Source: Cycas panzhihuaensis (taxonomy: Eukaryota > Cycadophyta). Taken from it: a DNA stretch of 64,000 nucleotides. Shown in pieces: positions 22,711 to 33,402 of the stretch; position 1 is the first letter of the stretch, and each line of letters begins with the position of its first letter. The notes beneath the pieces were generated by a model that worked only from the letters and a program-made list of their open reading frames with translations, did no database searches and was not told the DNA's origin. Both the position numbers and the translations under genes were made by a program. Where the stretch lies: contig CM041465.1 of the NCBI GenBank assembly GCA_023213395.1, positions 233,623,741-233,687,740 of the forward strand, in the 5' to 3' direction.

Positions 22711-23373
22711 AGGTTTGTTAAAAACCTGGGGGAGATTTGACTAAGAAGTTTTTTTAGAAATTAAAAAGTTCATAGTATTTAAAAGAGAGAGGATGCTAAT
22801 ATATTTATTAAAGGCACATTAATTGTCATACAAAACTATATGGATGATTTTTTTTAAAATACTCAAAATCAAATAAAATTTCATCTGTAGACTCATCTTA
22901 ATAAGGAGAATCTGTTGTTCCAAAGACTTATCTCTAAATTTTGCTTCGTTTGATGCAAAATTATGAATTTACAGAGGTATGGATTTGGCATTTCAAACTC
23001 AAATTTCTCTCATTTTACTTTATCTCAAGAGGCAAAAGATATCCTAAAATCTCTATCTAAACATTATCTTTTAATTAAATATGACCTTATTGAATTTGAT
23101 CAAGTGTTTGAAAAGAAACGAGTAATTTTCACTTTCAAACCTTATCAGTCATATGATTTTTAGGGCCTTTTTTGAGAAAATAAGAAATCAAACTAAAAGA
23201 AAAAAAATCAAAATAGAACAAGTCACAAGTTTCATCTTAGGTGAGTTTTATTGAAATTTGCATAACTATACCTTTTTATTCTATTCTATATGATTGTACG
23301 ATCATACAATTAGTTATGACTATCTTTATTATCTCTAACATTCCCTCTCAGTTCACACTTCAAAGTTTAAAAA
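22711..23373 (+). other. Copia D leader
   Basis: Untranslated region before Gag. It contains an open stretch at 22963-23163 (66 codons) without a recognised domain. A Gag-like origin is possible but I cannot show it. Confidence 0.4.
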
Positions 23374-24330
23374 ATGGCTTTAGTTGTTTCTCTCAGTGAC
23401 TTTAATAAACTCACTAGACAAAACTATAATACTTGGAAATTTAAAATGCAAGTCTTTTAATGGTTAAATATACATGGAATATTATCATTGAAAAAAAATA
23501 AAACCAACTAATATAGTAGATTTAATCAGTTAAGAGGAAAGGGATAGGATTGTATATCCTACTATTATGTTGTATATTAGAGATTCATTATTAAGTTGCA
23601 TTAGTGAATTCAATCATTTATTGATGTTTAAAGAATTCTAGCCTCTCTTTATAGATAGAAGAATGAAGCTTATATGATCTCTCTTAGAGAATAATTATAT
23701 AAACTCTAGTGAAAGGAAGGAGAATATATCTTAAATTTTATTACCAAAATAGTAGAAGTTAAGGATAATTTGGCCTCTAAAGGAGAAATAACATCTAATT
23801 TTAAAATTGTCTTACACTCAATAAACTTCCAAAATACTATGATATTATGGTTAAGACTCTTACCATTGGTGGACATACTACTAATATGTCTTTTAAAACT
23901 TTAACAGGACATATGTTACAATAGGAACAAAGAATTAAACGATATGAAGATGAGGTTGAAACTAACAGAATCCTTTATTTTAAAGCTAAGAATAGAAGGC
24001 ATAGGTCATTCTAGAAGTATTCTAAGAGGAAGAGATAGATTTTCTAGAGGAAGGATATCATAGGGATGAGGTAGGACCATATGGTTATCAGAAGGATGAG
24101 GCAGGTCTATACCAGCAAATTCCAGACCCTGTGATCATTATGGTAGATATGGATATTTTTTCAGTAACTGCAGATTGTATAATCTACTAACTTTCTATCA
24201 TTATGGATAAGTACAACATCTTGCTAACCATTGTCCTCAAAGGTATGTAGAAATTCTAGGAGGAAAAAGAGTTGAAGGGAACTATAATACTGAATAGACC
24301 ACAGAAGATGAAGATGAAACTACATTTATC
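23374..24330 (+). pseudogene. Copia D Gag, decayed, two zinc knuckle remnants
   Basis: ATG 23374 gives MALVVSLSDFNKLTRQNYNTWKF in two parts, a typical copia Gag start, before a stop where Trp/Gln would be expected. Two knuckle-like motifs follow: CDHYGRYGYFFSNC near 24130 (second Cys to Tyr, His to Phe) and FYHYGxVQHLANHCPQR near 24195. Two knuckles are unusual for copia, which normally has one. Between them the frame is broken. Confidence 0.72.
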
Positions 24331-25480
24331 ATAGTCTTGGCTATATTTGCTCACAGTAATGAAGATAGATATATAACTTTTAGAGCATCTAATAAGATGT
24401 CAGGGAGAGGCAATTGGTTCAAGATACTCTAATCGTATTTTCTCAACAAAATAATTAAACTTGGTGATGATTTGACTTTACACATAAAATGAAAATGAAC
24501 AATTGTAATCCTAATTAATGACAAAGTTTAAAAATTGGTAATATGTTGTATATTTTAGGATTAAAGAAAAATATCATGTTTATATCTTAACTAAAGAAAA
24601 AGAGGCTCTGTGTTGTCTTTGATAAAAACCAAAGATGCTACATCCATCATATGAAGCAAAATGATGTTGTATTAGTAGAAAGAATAGAGACTGACAACCT
24701 TTATAAGTTAGTCTCTTCTCCTATCCTACCTCCTGTTGTCAAATCTTTTATTGTTAATAACTCTATTCATAAAATGTGGCATTGAAAATATAAACATATT
24801 ATAAATAGGTGGTTAGAATGGTTTAAAAAATTAAATATGGTAGATGCTCTTCCAAACATGTCTTTTAATCCATTTATATGCAAAAGATGCATGATTAGGA
24901 ATTAGCATTGAACCCCATTTCAAGAAAGTACATGGAGAGTTAATTCATACAGATTTGTGTGGTCTAATAACACCAAATTTAGTTAATGATACAAAGTACT
25001 TTCTTACCTTTATTGATGACTTCTTTAGAAAAACTTGGGTATATTTCCTCTTTAGCAAGTTAGAGGTCTTATATCATTTTAAAGAATTCAAAGCTCAAGT
25101 GGAGTTAGAATGTGAATGCAAAATTAAAATTATCTAGTCAGATAGAGGGGGAGAATATATTTCAAATGATCTCTATCACTTTTATAAACTAAATGGAATA
25201 CAAAGACAAGTCATTACTCCTTATACACCTTAGTTAAATGGAATAACTAAATGAATGAATAAAACGATAATGGAGATAGTTTAATGCCTGGTAAGTGAAA
25301 AAATAGTGACAAAACTCCATTAAGCTAAAGTAGTCAACACAATTGCATATTTTATTAACAATAGTCCTAATTGAGTTCTTGATAAAATCACTTTAAAAGA
25401 AGGTTAGATAGGAAGAAAGCCAAACATAAGTCATCTCAAAATCTTTAGAAGTATAGCTTATATTTATATTCCTGATAAGA
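24331..25480 (+). pseudogene. Copia D protease-integrase, decayed
   Basis: The protease is poorly preserved. The GAG-pre-integrase block can be read at about 24600-24720 (VVFDKNQRCYIHHM, NLYKLVSSP). The integrase zinc domain follows at 24770-24890 with a His-His remnant and CKRCM. An open stretch at 24955-25137 contains [16 protein letters not shown], with the first catalytic Asp. After a stop come SDRGGEY with the second Asp, TPYTP, and a NGITK stretch in which the catalytic Glu appears replaced by Lys. The integrase C-terminus near 25430-25560 (IAYIYIPDKKRTKL) is legible. Confidence 0.78.
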
Positions 25481-26270
25481 AAAGAACTAAGTTAGATGAC
25501 AAAAGTATAGAATATATTATAATTAGATATAGTAATAAATCTGAAGTATATAGATGCATAGACCCAAAAATAAATAAGGTTTATTTTAATAGAGATGTAA
25601 CATTTGATAAAAATGTATCCAAAGAAGAACAAGAAGGGAAAATTATTTAAGGATATATTGAAGAGAATATAAAAATACTCACTATAGTGGAGGAAATATT
25701 TGAAGTAACTACCATAAAAGAAGATACCTAAAAGAGTAAGCTCCAAGGAGAAAATAAGTGAGACATCTCTAAAAGCAAGCTCTAAGGAGAAATTAAGTAG
25801 GATATTTTTGATGAAGAGCAATATCTATCCAAGATAGAATATAATCCACAAGAAGAAAAATAATTGACAAATCATAAGGTAATATCTTTGAATATAGCTT
25901 TTGATCTAAGAAACATTAGAGTTTAATATGTTATATTAAACCATAAAGCTATGCAGAAGTATGTATTTATCTAGAGTGGAAAAAAGCCATAGATGTAGAG
26001 ATCAATGCCATAAACAAAAACAGGGCTTAAGAATTAGTCACTATACCTAATGATAAACCCATTGTTGGATGTAAATAGGTATAAAAGTCAAAGAAAATTT
26101 TGATGGTACCATTGAAAAATACAAAGATAGACTTGTAGTTAAGGGTACACTTAAACCACATGAATAGATTATGAAAAACCCATCTCTCTAGTAGCAAAAT
26201 TAATAAATATAAGAATAGTTATCACTATGGTGGCATAGTTTGGATGGAACATCATACAACTTAACATAAA
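25481..26270 (+). pseudogene. Copia D linker and RT N-terminus
   Basis: The integrase tail, a variable linker with a ~39-base internal duplication (25731-25808), then the RT start: KKAIDVEINAINKN near 25990 and GTIEKYKDRLVVKG near 26110, which match the conserved copia block (normally RYKARLVAKG). QLNIN near 26255 corresponds to the QMDVK motif. There copia E interrupts the frame. RT resumes at about 30845. Confidence 0.72.
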
Positions 26271-26459
26271 TGTGGTCTAGGAATGAATTCAAATAATGGA
26301 ACCAAATACAAGTGTATAAACATAGGTTTATAGGTAGAAGTGGTGTACCTTTAGGAATGAATTTGATTCATTAAGAACCCTTTCAATCAACTATCTCGAC
26401 TACATAAAATATATAATAGATTAATATACAATCAAGATTAATAACTTGTCATAAGTCCA
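26271..26459 (-). repeat. 3' LTR of copia E, truncated
   Basis: Matches 30573 onward (AATAATGGAACCAAA, GGTTTATAGGTA, TTTGATTCATTAAGAACCC). About 50-80 bases at its inner end, present in the other LTR, are missing here. Confidence 0.78.
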
Positions 26460-28250
26460 TATTTCTTCTTCCAAAAAATAGTGGAGTAATCCAAGATCTA
26501 TCATTTTTGATATCTTTTTGAGATCACTCTTCAAGCTTTCAACCTTTAAGGTGTTGTTCCTTGTGATCATAAGATCATCTACATATAGTACTTCAAATAT
26601 GATTGAATTTCCTTGAACCTTAATATATAAGTTTAGATTTCTAGGTGATCTCTTAAATCTATCATTTAGGATTTATTAATCGATCTTAGAATACCATGCT
26701 TTTAGAGATTATTTAAGATCATACAAAGACTTCTTCAAGTGACATATTGAGTGCTCTTTGCCCTTGGTAATATATCTAGTGGCTGCTCTATATAAGCCTC
26801 TTCTGCAAGATCTCCATTAAGGAAGGTGCTCTTAACATCAAGCTAGTGTAACTACCATGTGAATTGAGTAGTTATTACTAGTATCAGTTTAAATTTTACC
26901 ATCTTTACTATTGGAGCAAATGTTTCCTAGTAATCAATACCTTTTATTTGCTTGAATCCTTTAGCTACCAATCTAGCCTTATATTTATCAATTATGCTTA
27001 TCTAATAGAAGTTTAGTCTTTTAGACCTACTTACAACTAATTGTCTACTTAACTACTGGTAAATCAACCAAATCCCAAGTTCTGTTCTACTCAACAACAT
27101 GAATTTTAACATCTATGATTATGTTCCACTACTATTATTGGTTGGCTTCTTCAAAACTTGAAGGCTTATTAACATTTAATACATAAGCCATCAAGGCAAA
27201 ATTGACTATATCTGGTCTTATCTTTGAATTTTGTTTGTCTTCCATCTTAAGTAACTAAGCTTCAACCATGATTTTTAAATATCATTTGGGAAATTTTTTA
27301 ACAGGTAGAGCAACCTTAGGTTCTAACTGTGTTTCTTGAGCAAACTCCTCTTTAAATTCTTCCTCTTTTTTGACACATTTTTAGGCTAAAAGAACTATTA
27401 TCTTGAAGAACTTGCTTCAAGCTATTCCTTAATCTATTTTAATTTATCTGTCCATATCTTCAAAGTGTCCAAATCCTAAATCCAATATGAAGTTTATTCC
27501 TCTTAAAAGATAATATCCTAAGTGGTATGCATCTTTTTAGATGTTAATTCACACACATAGTATGCTTTATTTTTCTCACAGTAGCCAACAAGAACACATT
27601 TGGAACTTTTACTGTCAAAATTCTAATGTTTCCTTTTGGGAACATGCATATTTGTAGCGCTTCCAAAGATTCTGAGATGGTTAACTATAAGCTTATGACC
27701 TGACCTTGCTTCTTTAGGTGTTTTGTTTCTTATAACTTTAGTTATACACTTGTTTGTCAGGTATACTAATGTATAAATTATTTTTTTCTAAAAGATAATT
27801 GAGAGGGTTTTGGCTTTTATCACTGACTTAGACTTATCAACCAATGTTCCATTCACCCTCTCAACTACTCCATTTTACTGAGGAGTATATGCAATTGTCA
27901 ACTTTTTTTAATACCATAATCCTTACAAAATTGGGTAAATAATTTTGAAGTATACACTCCCCTATTATCTAATCTCAATATCTTGATTCTTTATCCACTC
28001 TCATTCTCCACTTTTTCTTTGAATTCTTGAAACATATTAAATGCCTGAGACTTTTCCTTCGATGGATAAACCTAAACTTTCTTTGAAAATTCATCAATAA
28101 AGGTTAGAAAATACCTTATTCTTATAAGCAAAGAAGTTAGTATAAGACCACATATATCAAAGTGGATCAAGCTCAAATTTTCAATTACTTTCCAAGCCTT
28201 TCCTTTAGGAAATGTTTCCTATGTTGCTTTCTAAATATATAGGGTTCTTA
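26460..28250 (-). pseudogene. Copia E integrase and RT, RNase H deleted
   Basis: Reading leftward: the integrase core has FSKKVWVYPS near 28070, LRLDNRGVYTSKLF near 27960 (second catalytic Asp) and the C-terminal HLRIFGSATNMHVPK near 27650-27680. RT follows with LRAPSLM and YQGQRAL fragments near 26790, then YVDDLMIT at about 26580-26590, which keeps both catalytic Asp. The DLGLLHYFL motif is followed at once by the LTR. Many stops and shifts occur. RNase H is absent. Confidence 0.78.
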
Positions 28251-28760
28251 AGTATCCTTTTCTACCTTGAATTTTAGAAGACCATGTACTATATTTAGTT
28301 TATTCATTAATTGAAGGCTAGGAAAGTGTAGATGTCTCAACCTTTCATACCATAGTTGAATCTTATTAGACATATCGAAAGTCAAATAAGCTCTTTGGTT
28401 TATAGACTTACCTAAGAGCCTATAAAGACAGTTATCCCTTACACATTTTGTGATCATATTTCTTTCTCAATTGTTAATGATCCCTTCTTTAAAGAGAACA
28501 CTCATCTCATTGTCCCCTATTTAATTAATAGGAATCATATTCATTTTTAAACCTGGCATATATAATACAGTCTCTATATAATAATCATTACAATCAAGAG
28601 TAATTACTAGGACTTCTGCTATGCCTTTGATAGCGAGTATGTTTTTGTTGACTAAGATAACTGTATAGCTAATGACATCCTACTTATGTCTAGACCATTC
28701 CAGTCTACCTGTCATATATTTGGAGACACCTGAGTTGCTGTACCACATGTTACTAGATCT
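28248..28760 (-). pseudogene. Copia E protease and pre-integrase
   Basis: From about 28750 leftward, a protease remnant reads WYSNSGVSKYMT (normally WxLDSGAxxHMT), with the catalytic Asp changed to Asn, then IETVLYMPGLKMNMI near 28540. An open stretch (28457-28248, 69 codons) contains DNCLYRLLGK and LWYERLRHLHFPSL, the pre-integrase block with the His-x3-His start, where the first His is replaced by Tyr. Confidence 0.78.
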
Positions 28761-30560
28761 TTTTTTGTGTTGCTAACCAACGCGTAAGAGATAAGAAGTT
28801 TGAGGCGATTCACTTGAATAAAAAAACAAGCATCTTCCACCTATATTTAATACAAAAAACAATAAAATAACTAAAAGACACAAAAGAACAATGGACGTTA
28901 AAGAGCCCTTAAGTAACATACACTCATTTTTATTAACAAGTATTAACTATGGTTCTTTAGTCACTTCGTAAAGTGCTAACAAAATATCAAATTCATTGAA
29001 CACCATGCAGAGAGCTGGAAAAACATCATATGACAATACTCAATGATATGAACACAAAATATTACTGTATAAAAGTGTCTTCTATTTTGTTAATATGCTC
29101 CTTTATGAGTTAGAAACTAGCCTAGCTCCTTTATGTCATATGTGACTGTAGGCTAATAAATAAGGGGGGCTTAATAAACCAAATTTTAAAATAAGATTTA
29201 AAAATGACTTAAAGTATGTAAGTATTATAATTACAAAAAAATAAATTTTAGCCTAACTTTTGTTGGAAGAGAATTTTGTCTTATATTTACACTAGAATGG
29301 TGATTCAATTTGTGTTTTTGGTGCCTCTTCTAATTCATGACATCTTTGGCTAGACCTTGTCTTTCGTTAACTTGCAATGGATGATCTTGAAATGTTATGA
29401 ATCCTTATGTATCAAAAGTGTAGCAAGTTCAAGATGAAAAATATCCCAGATTCAAAAAGTATCATTGATATATTATCATTACAGGTAAGAAAATATTGGC
29501 TATCACTACTCCAAGCCAGTAAGCTAATGATATGCCCCCTCTTTATTAATCTACTCTTTTGCTTTGGCATTATATAGCTCTTCCTTAGCTACCATGGATT
29601 AATATTTTCTTATTTATTAATCTACCAAAATGGATAATTTCTTTGTACTTGAGTCAACTAGGATCAATTATTTCTCATTCCTAAGTGGGTTAACTTGGGT
29701 TAATTTATTTAGGTTAGGGATTAAAGGTAAACTATGGGATGTCATGCTTATTTCCTTAATTAGTGACAAAATTTAGTTTCTTTGAATTTGTATGTAATAA
29801 AAATGAATCACACTAAGTTAAGCTACCTGGAGTGATAAGATTTATATTATAATCATCTAGCATAGATGTTGCCAGAGATTATTATGACATGGAGTGACTA
29901 ATTTTTCATGAGGAAAAAGAATCTATTTGTTAACAAATAAGAAGCCCTAATTGGTAGCATGACATCATCCATTGAATGTACTATAAACTATCATTCCTAA
30001 ATCTAATTCATGCCCAAGGGAAGCCTATTGCAAAGCATAAAAGTCTACTATTAATGTATGGAGCATTGTCACTACTAAACTGAAAGTAGATCCTTGGCAA
30101 AATCCTTGTAAACATACCAAATTTACATACTATATAGTCCCAATGGTGCTTACTTTCATATGAAATTACTTCTCTCCTTGGGTCAAACCCTTTAATTCTT
30201 TTCATAACAGTAATAATGTTGTCTTGTAAAGTTCCTTTGAAGATGGAACTAAACCCTTCACCTTATAATCCATGATAGAAATTCTTAGTCTTTATTGCTT
30301 TATTACTTTTGAGGGGGATCTATTTGAGGTCCTTCACCTACAACATCAGAAGTAGAAGTCTTATCCTAATATATTGGAGTGCTCGCATTTATCATCAGGA
30401 GATTCTCTCATCCAATATCTAGTAGCCTATACATAAGACTCTCTATAACACTAATAATCCATAATAGAACTAACAGAACTGGTAGAATAAACAAACCTAC
30501 AGTCTAATTGGTTTTAGCATTATAGGTGAAAAATTAATTACCAACCTATAATAACTTGGC
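28761..30560 (-). other. Copia E Gag/leader region, largely unrecognisable
   Basis: Gag should lie here but I cannot read a Gag motif or knuckle. A 65-codon open stretch at 30205-30008 (starting MKRIKGFDPRREV, later HHWDYIVCKFG) does not resemble Gag or Pol and may be captured or unrelated sequence. A primer-site-like TGGTATTAAAGCC on the minus strand at 30558-30570 abuts the LTR. Confidence 0.45.
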
Positions 30561-30572
30561 TTTAATACCAAA

Positions 30573-30839
30573 TGTGGTTTAAGGATTGAATAATGGAACC
30601 AAACACAAGCTTATAAACATAGGTTTATAGGTAAAATTGGTCTACCTTTAAGAATTAATTTGATTCATTAAGAACCCTTTCCATAAACTCTCTCAACTAC
30701 ACATAATATATAATATATTAATATATAAGCAAGATTAATAATAATCAACAAAAGAATTTGTAATTACCTTGACACTTGTCACAAGTTCATTTAGGACTTT
30801 AATATCTCCTGTAACTCACCTATCCCATTTTTGTCCACA
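30573..30839 (-). repeat. 5' LTR of copia E (267 bp)
   Basis: Ends are TGTGG and CCACA, a perfect inverted pair, with the primer-site-like motif directly on the inner side. It is the intact partner of the truncated LTR at 26271. Confidence 0.8.
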
Positions 30840-30844
30840 CATGA

Positions 30845-32040
30845 ACATTAATCTAATAGTAAAAAGTGTCTTTCTAAATGGAGATTTAAATGAGGAAGTG
30901 TATATATAACAACCCTCTAGATACATGGAGAAATGTAAAGAACATCTTGTTTGCAACCCCAAAAAGGCCATGTATGGTTTAAAATAGGCATCCAGAGTTT
31001 GGTACATAAAATTGGATCATCATCTCAAACAAAAAGTTTCAATTTATGTGAATTTGATCCTAGCCTTTATGTCAAAAGAAATTAAAGTGGTCTAATCACT
31101 ACTATAGTAGTTTATATAGATGATATGATAGTTACTAGAAATGATGATAACATAATTTATCAAGTAAAAGTTCAAATAGAAAATGTGTTTGAAATGACAA
31201 ACATAGAATTACTTCATTACTATCTTGATATTAAAGTACATTAAAGAAAATATTATGTATTTATATACCAAACAAAATTGGTAAAAGAGCTTCTTTAAAA
31301 ATTCAAAATGGAATATTATAATGGCTTTATAACTCCAATGGAAATAGGGCATATCCTAATTACAGATGAAGATGAATAAAAAGTTGATGAGACATTATAC
31401 AAATAATTGGTAGGCAGCCTTATTTATCTTATAACTACCAAGGCAAACATTTCATACTTTATTGGAATAATTTCTAGGTACATGCGATCTCCAAAAGTTT
31501 CTCATTGGAATGTTGCCAAAAGAATATTGAGGTATATCAAAGGAACTTCAACATTAGGACTTAGTTATACCAAGTCATTAATCTTTGAGCTAACATTGAT
31601 TCATACTAGGTTGGAGATCAATAAGAGAGAAAATCCATATATAGATATCATTTCACTCTTGGGTCTATTATTACATCATGGAGTAGCAAAAAGTAATCTA
31701 CTATAGCTCTATCCTCAATAGAAGTAGAGTACAAGGTAGTTGTAAGTGCCACATATAAAGTAGTGTGGATAAGATAATTACTCAAAGACTTAAGATAGGA
31801 ATAGCATCAGGTTACCTCTATTTTTTATGACAATCAAAGTATTATCAAGATGACTAAAAATCTTGTGTTTCATGCAATAATGAAATACAATAAAGTATCT
31901 CATTATTTTATCAGAGAGAAAGTACAAGCAAAGACGGTAGACCTATAGTATGGTACTAGTGAAGAAGAACTTGTAGACATATTCATGAAGCCCTTGTCAA
32001 AGGATAAATTTTAATATCTTAGAGAGATATTTGGTATAAA
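30845..32040 (+). pseudogene. Copia D RT C-terminus and RNase H
   Basis: Continues the RT of copia D: SVFLNGDLNEEVYI near 30860, AMYGLK near 30970, then VVYIDDMIVTRND near 31105 with both catalytic Asp of the YxDD box. The 31407-31706 open stretch covers the connection region (VGSLIYLITTKANISYFIG and VAKRILRYIKGTSTLGL). RNase H follows with FYDNQSIIKMTKN near 31830, then FIREKV and VDIFMKPLSKDKF near 31975, the usual C-terminal motif. Interrupted by several stops. Confidence 0.82.
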
Positions 32041-32054
32041 AAATAAAAGATAAA

Positions 32055-32068
32055 ATATTAGGAGAGGG
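32055..32068 (+). other. Polypurine tract of copia D
   Basis: A purine-rich run AGGAGAGGG just before the TG of the 3' LTR, the expected primer for plus-strand DNA synthesis. Confidence 0.7.
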
Positions 32069-32268
32069 TGTTAGAATAGTAATGTCTTATCTTTATCTTT
32101 TCTAAAGTTAAGTTGAGGGTTATATGTCCAACCCCTCTTTCATTCTATCTTGATACTTGGCCTATACACATAGGCTCACTTATATACATAGTATATATTT
32201 ATAGGAGAATATTTCTCTCTCTTTAATGCAAGGAAGTCATTTATTCTTCTGTTTATATTATTCTGATA
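32069..32268 (+). repeat. 3' LTR of copia D
   Basis: TGTTAGAATA to TTCTGATA, about 200 bp, partner of 22502-22698. Short LTRs and the order of domains support a compact copia. Confidence 0.78.
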
Positions 32269-32272
32269 TAAA

Positions 32273-32346
32273 AAGAAGGCCAATACTCTACACAAATCAA
32301 AGCAAAGTATTAAAATTCCCCATTCACATAAGAAAATAAGGGTAAG
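32273..32346 (+). pseudogene. Gypsy 3 Gag, second piece
   Basis: About 75 bases between the end of copia D and the 5' LTR of gypsy 2. One frame reads KKANTLHKSKQSIK and continues with a basic stretch, which suits the region between capsid and zinc knuckle of a gypsy Gag. It is placed with gypsy 3 by position and by the GTAAG duplication shared with 38758. Too short to be certain. Confidence 0.5.
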
Positions 32347-32684
32347 TGTTACATAATTGTTAGTGGTTAGTAGAACTCTTATGAATATATTCCTTATTAG
32401 TAAGAAGCAAATGTTAATATTGACCATTAAAATATATGCTCAAGTCATTTAGGGCCACCAATATAAACAAAGGTTGAATGCCTCTCAAATAAGATTCATT
32501 TGCTAAATGGCCAATTTGCCTAGCCCTATGGATGTAAAAGAAAATTAACCTAGAATGTGAAATTATAATCATCCTTTAGTGCGATCTTTTAGTATTCATT
32601 TTAGTGTTCATTTGTGCTCTTTTTTTGTATTATATTTTCTAATTTTTATTTAGGTATAAAGAAATACTGGGAAGAAGCATATCA
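32347..32684 (+). repeat. 5' LTR of gypsy 2
   Basis: TGTTACATAA to ATATCA. It aligns end to end with 38432-38757; shared blocks include TGACCATTAAAAT, GATTCATTTGCT and CCCTATGGATGTAAAAGAA. Confidence 0.88.
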
Positions 32685-33400
32685 AATAAAAGGTCATGAA
32701 GAAAAAGGAAATTCCCCCCCTTAGTAATATTCATCACCTTTTCTTTGAATTTGATCTAGTTCAATTTAGTTTTATTTCAATACAATACTTGTGTCATCAA
32801 TCTAATGGTAGATAACTCCACTTGGAAGCTACCATTTTCCCTTCTACTCCTCATTCTTGGGTAGATAACTTTGTGTGGAAGCTACCTAAAGTAGTTAGGT
32901 AGTAACCCTATATCGGGGATCTAAAAAAATCACAATGATTTGTCATTCTAGCTAAGCAAATTGTGGCTATTCTACCCCCAACATAAAGGGTTGGAGATAA
33001 CACTCATAAACCAAACCCTAGATAGAACCTGACTATGGGATTAAGCCTCCATGTACCTTTGGGCATATAGGAAAACCCTTCTAAGTCCTGAATTCTTCCT
33101 AGCATAGGCAACCTATCGACTGTTGAAGTTTTTTAGTGTAGTGGTTTATGATTAGCGCCACGAAGCTACCTATCTAAAACTTTTGCATAAGAAGTTTATT
33201 GCCAGGTCTAAAAGGCCAAGCACACCTTGTCTAGTCCATTACTTGAAAATACCCTTAGTGACTTATATGTCATATTTCAATTAACACATCTTATTAATCA
33301 ATTTTTACTAGGGTAGTTTTAACTCAAAAACTTTTGGGATACAATGACATATAGGCATCTTGTGGGCCCCACTACCTAAAAATTTTATTTAAAATCCACT
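32685..33400 (+). other. Gypsy 2 leader and start of Gag region
   Basis: No confident Gag start or primer-binding site is visible. The segment is less AT-rich than its surroundings and carries no domain I can read. Confidence 0.4.
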
Positions 33401-33402
33401 GA

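Larger units (their letters stand above)
26271..30839 (-). mobile_element. Ty1-copia element E inserted in copia D
   Basis: Minus-strand element inside the RT of copia D. Its right LTR has perfect 5-bp terminal inverted repeats (TGTGG/CCACA), and the left LTR shares the TGTGGT start and a long similar stretch. Protease, integrase and RT are present in copia order. RNase H is missing because RT (DLGLLHYFL) runs straight into the left LTR, which itself lacks part of its sequence, so one deletion removed both. The flanking target duplication is not clear. Confidence 0.82.
22502..32268 (+). mobile_element. Ty1-copia element D with both LTRs, split by copia E
   Basis: Short ~200-bp LTRs, a primer site, Gag with two zinc knuckles, protease, integrase, RT, RNase H and a polypurine tract are all present in order on the plus strand. 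RT is split by copia E at about 26270. Without that insert the element would be roughly 5.2 kb, a normal copia size. A possible ATAAA target duplication flanks it (22498-22502 and 32268-32272). All frames have stops. Confidence 0.85.

Noticed and set aside
26460-26475. Polypurine tract of copia E (GGAAGAAGAAAT on the minus strand)
   Set aside because: It coincides with the coding position after the RT motif HYFL, so it is probably coding sequence at a deletion junction rather than a true tract.
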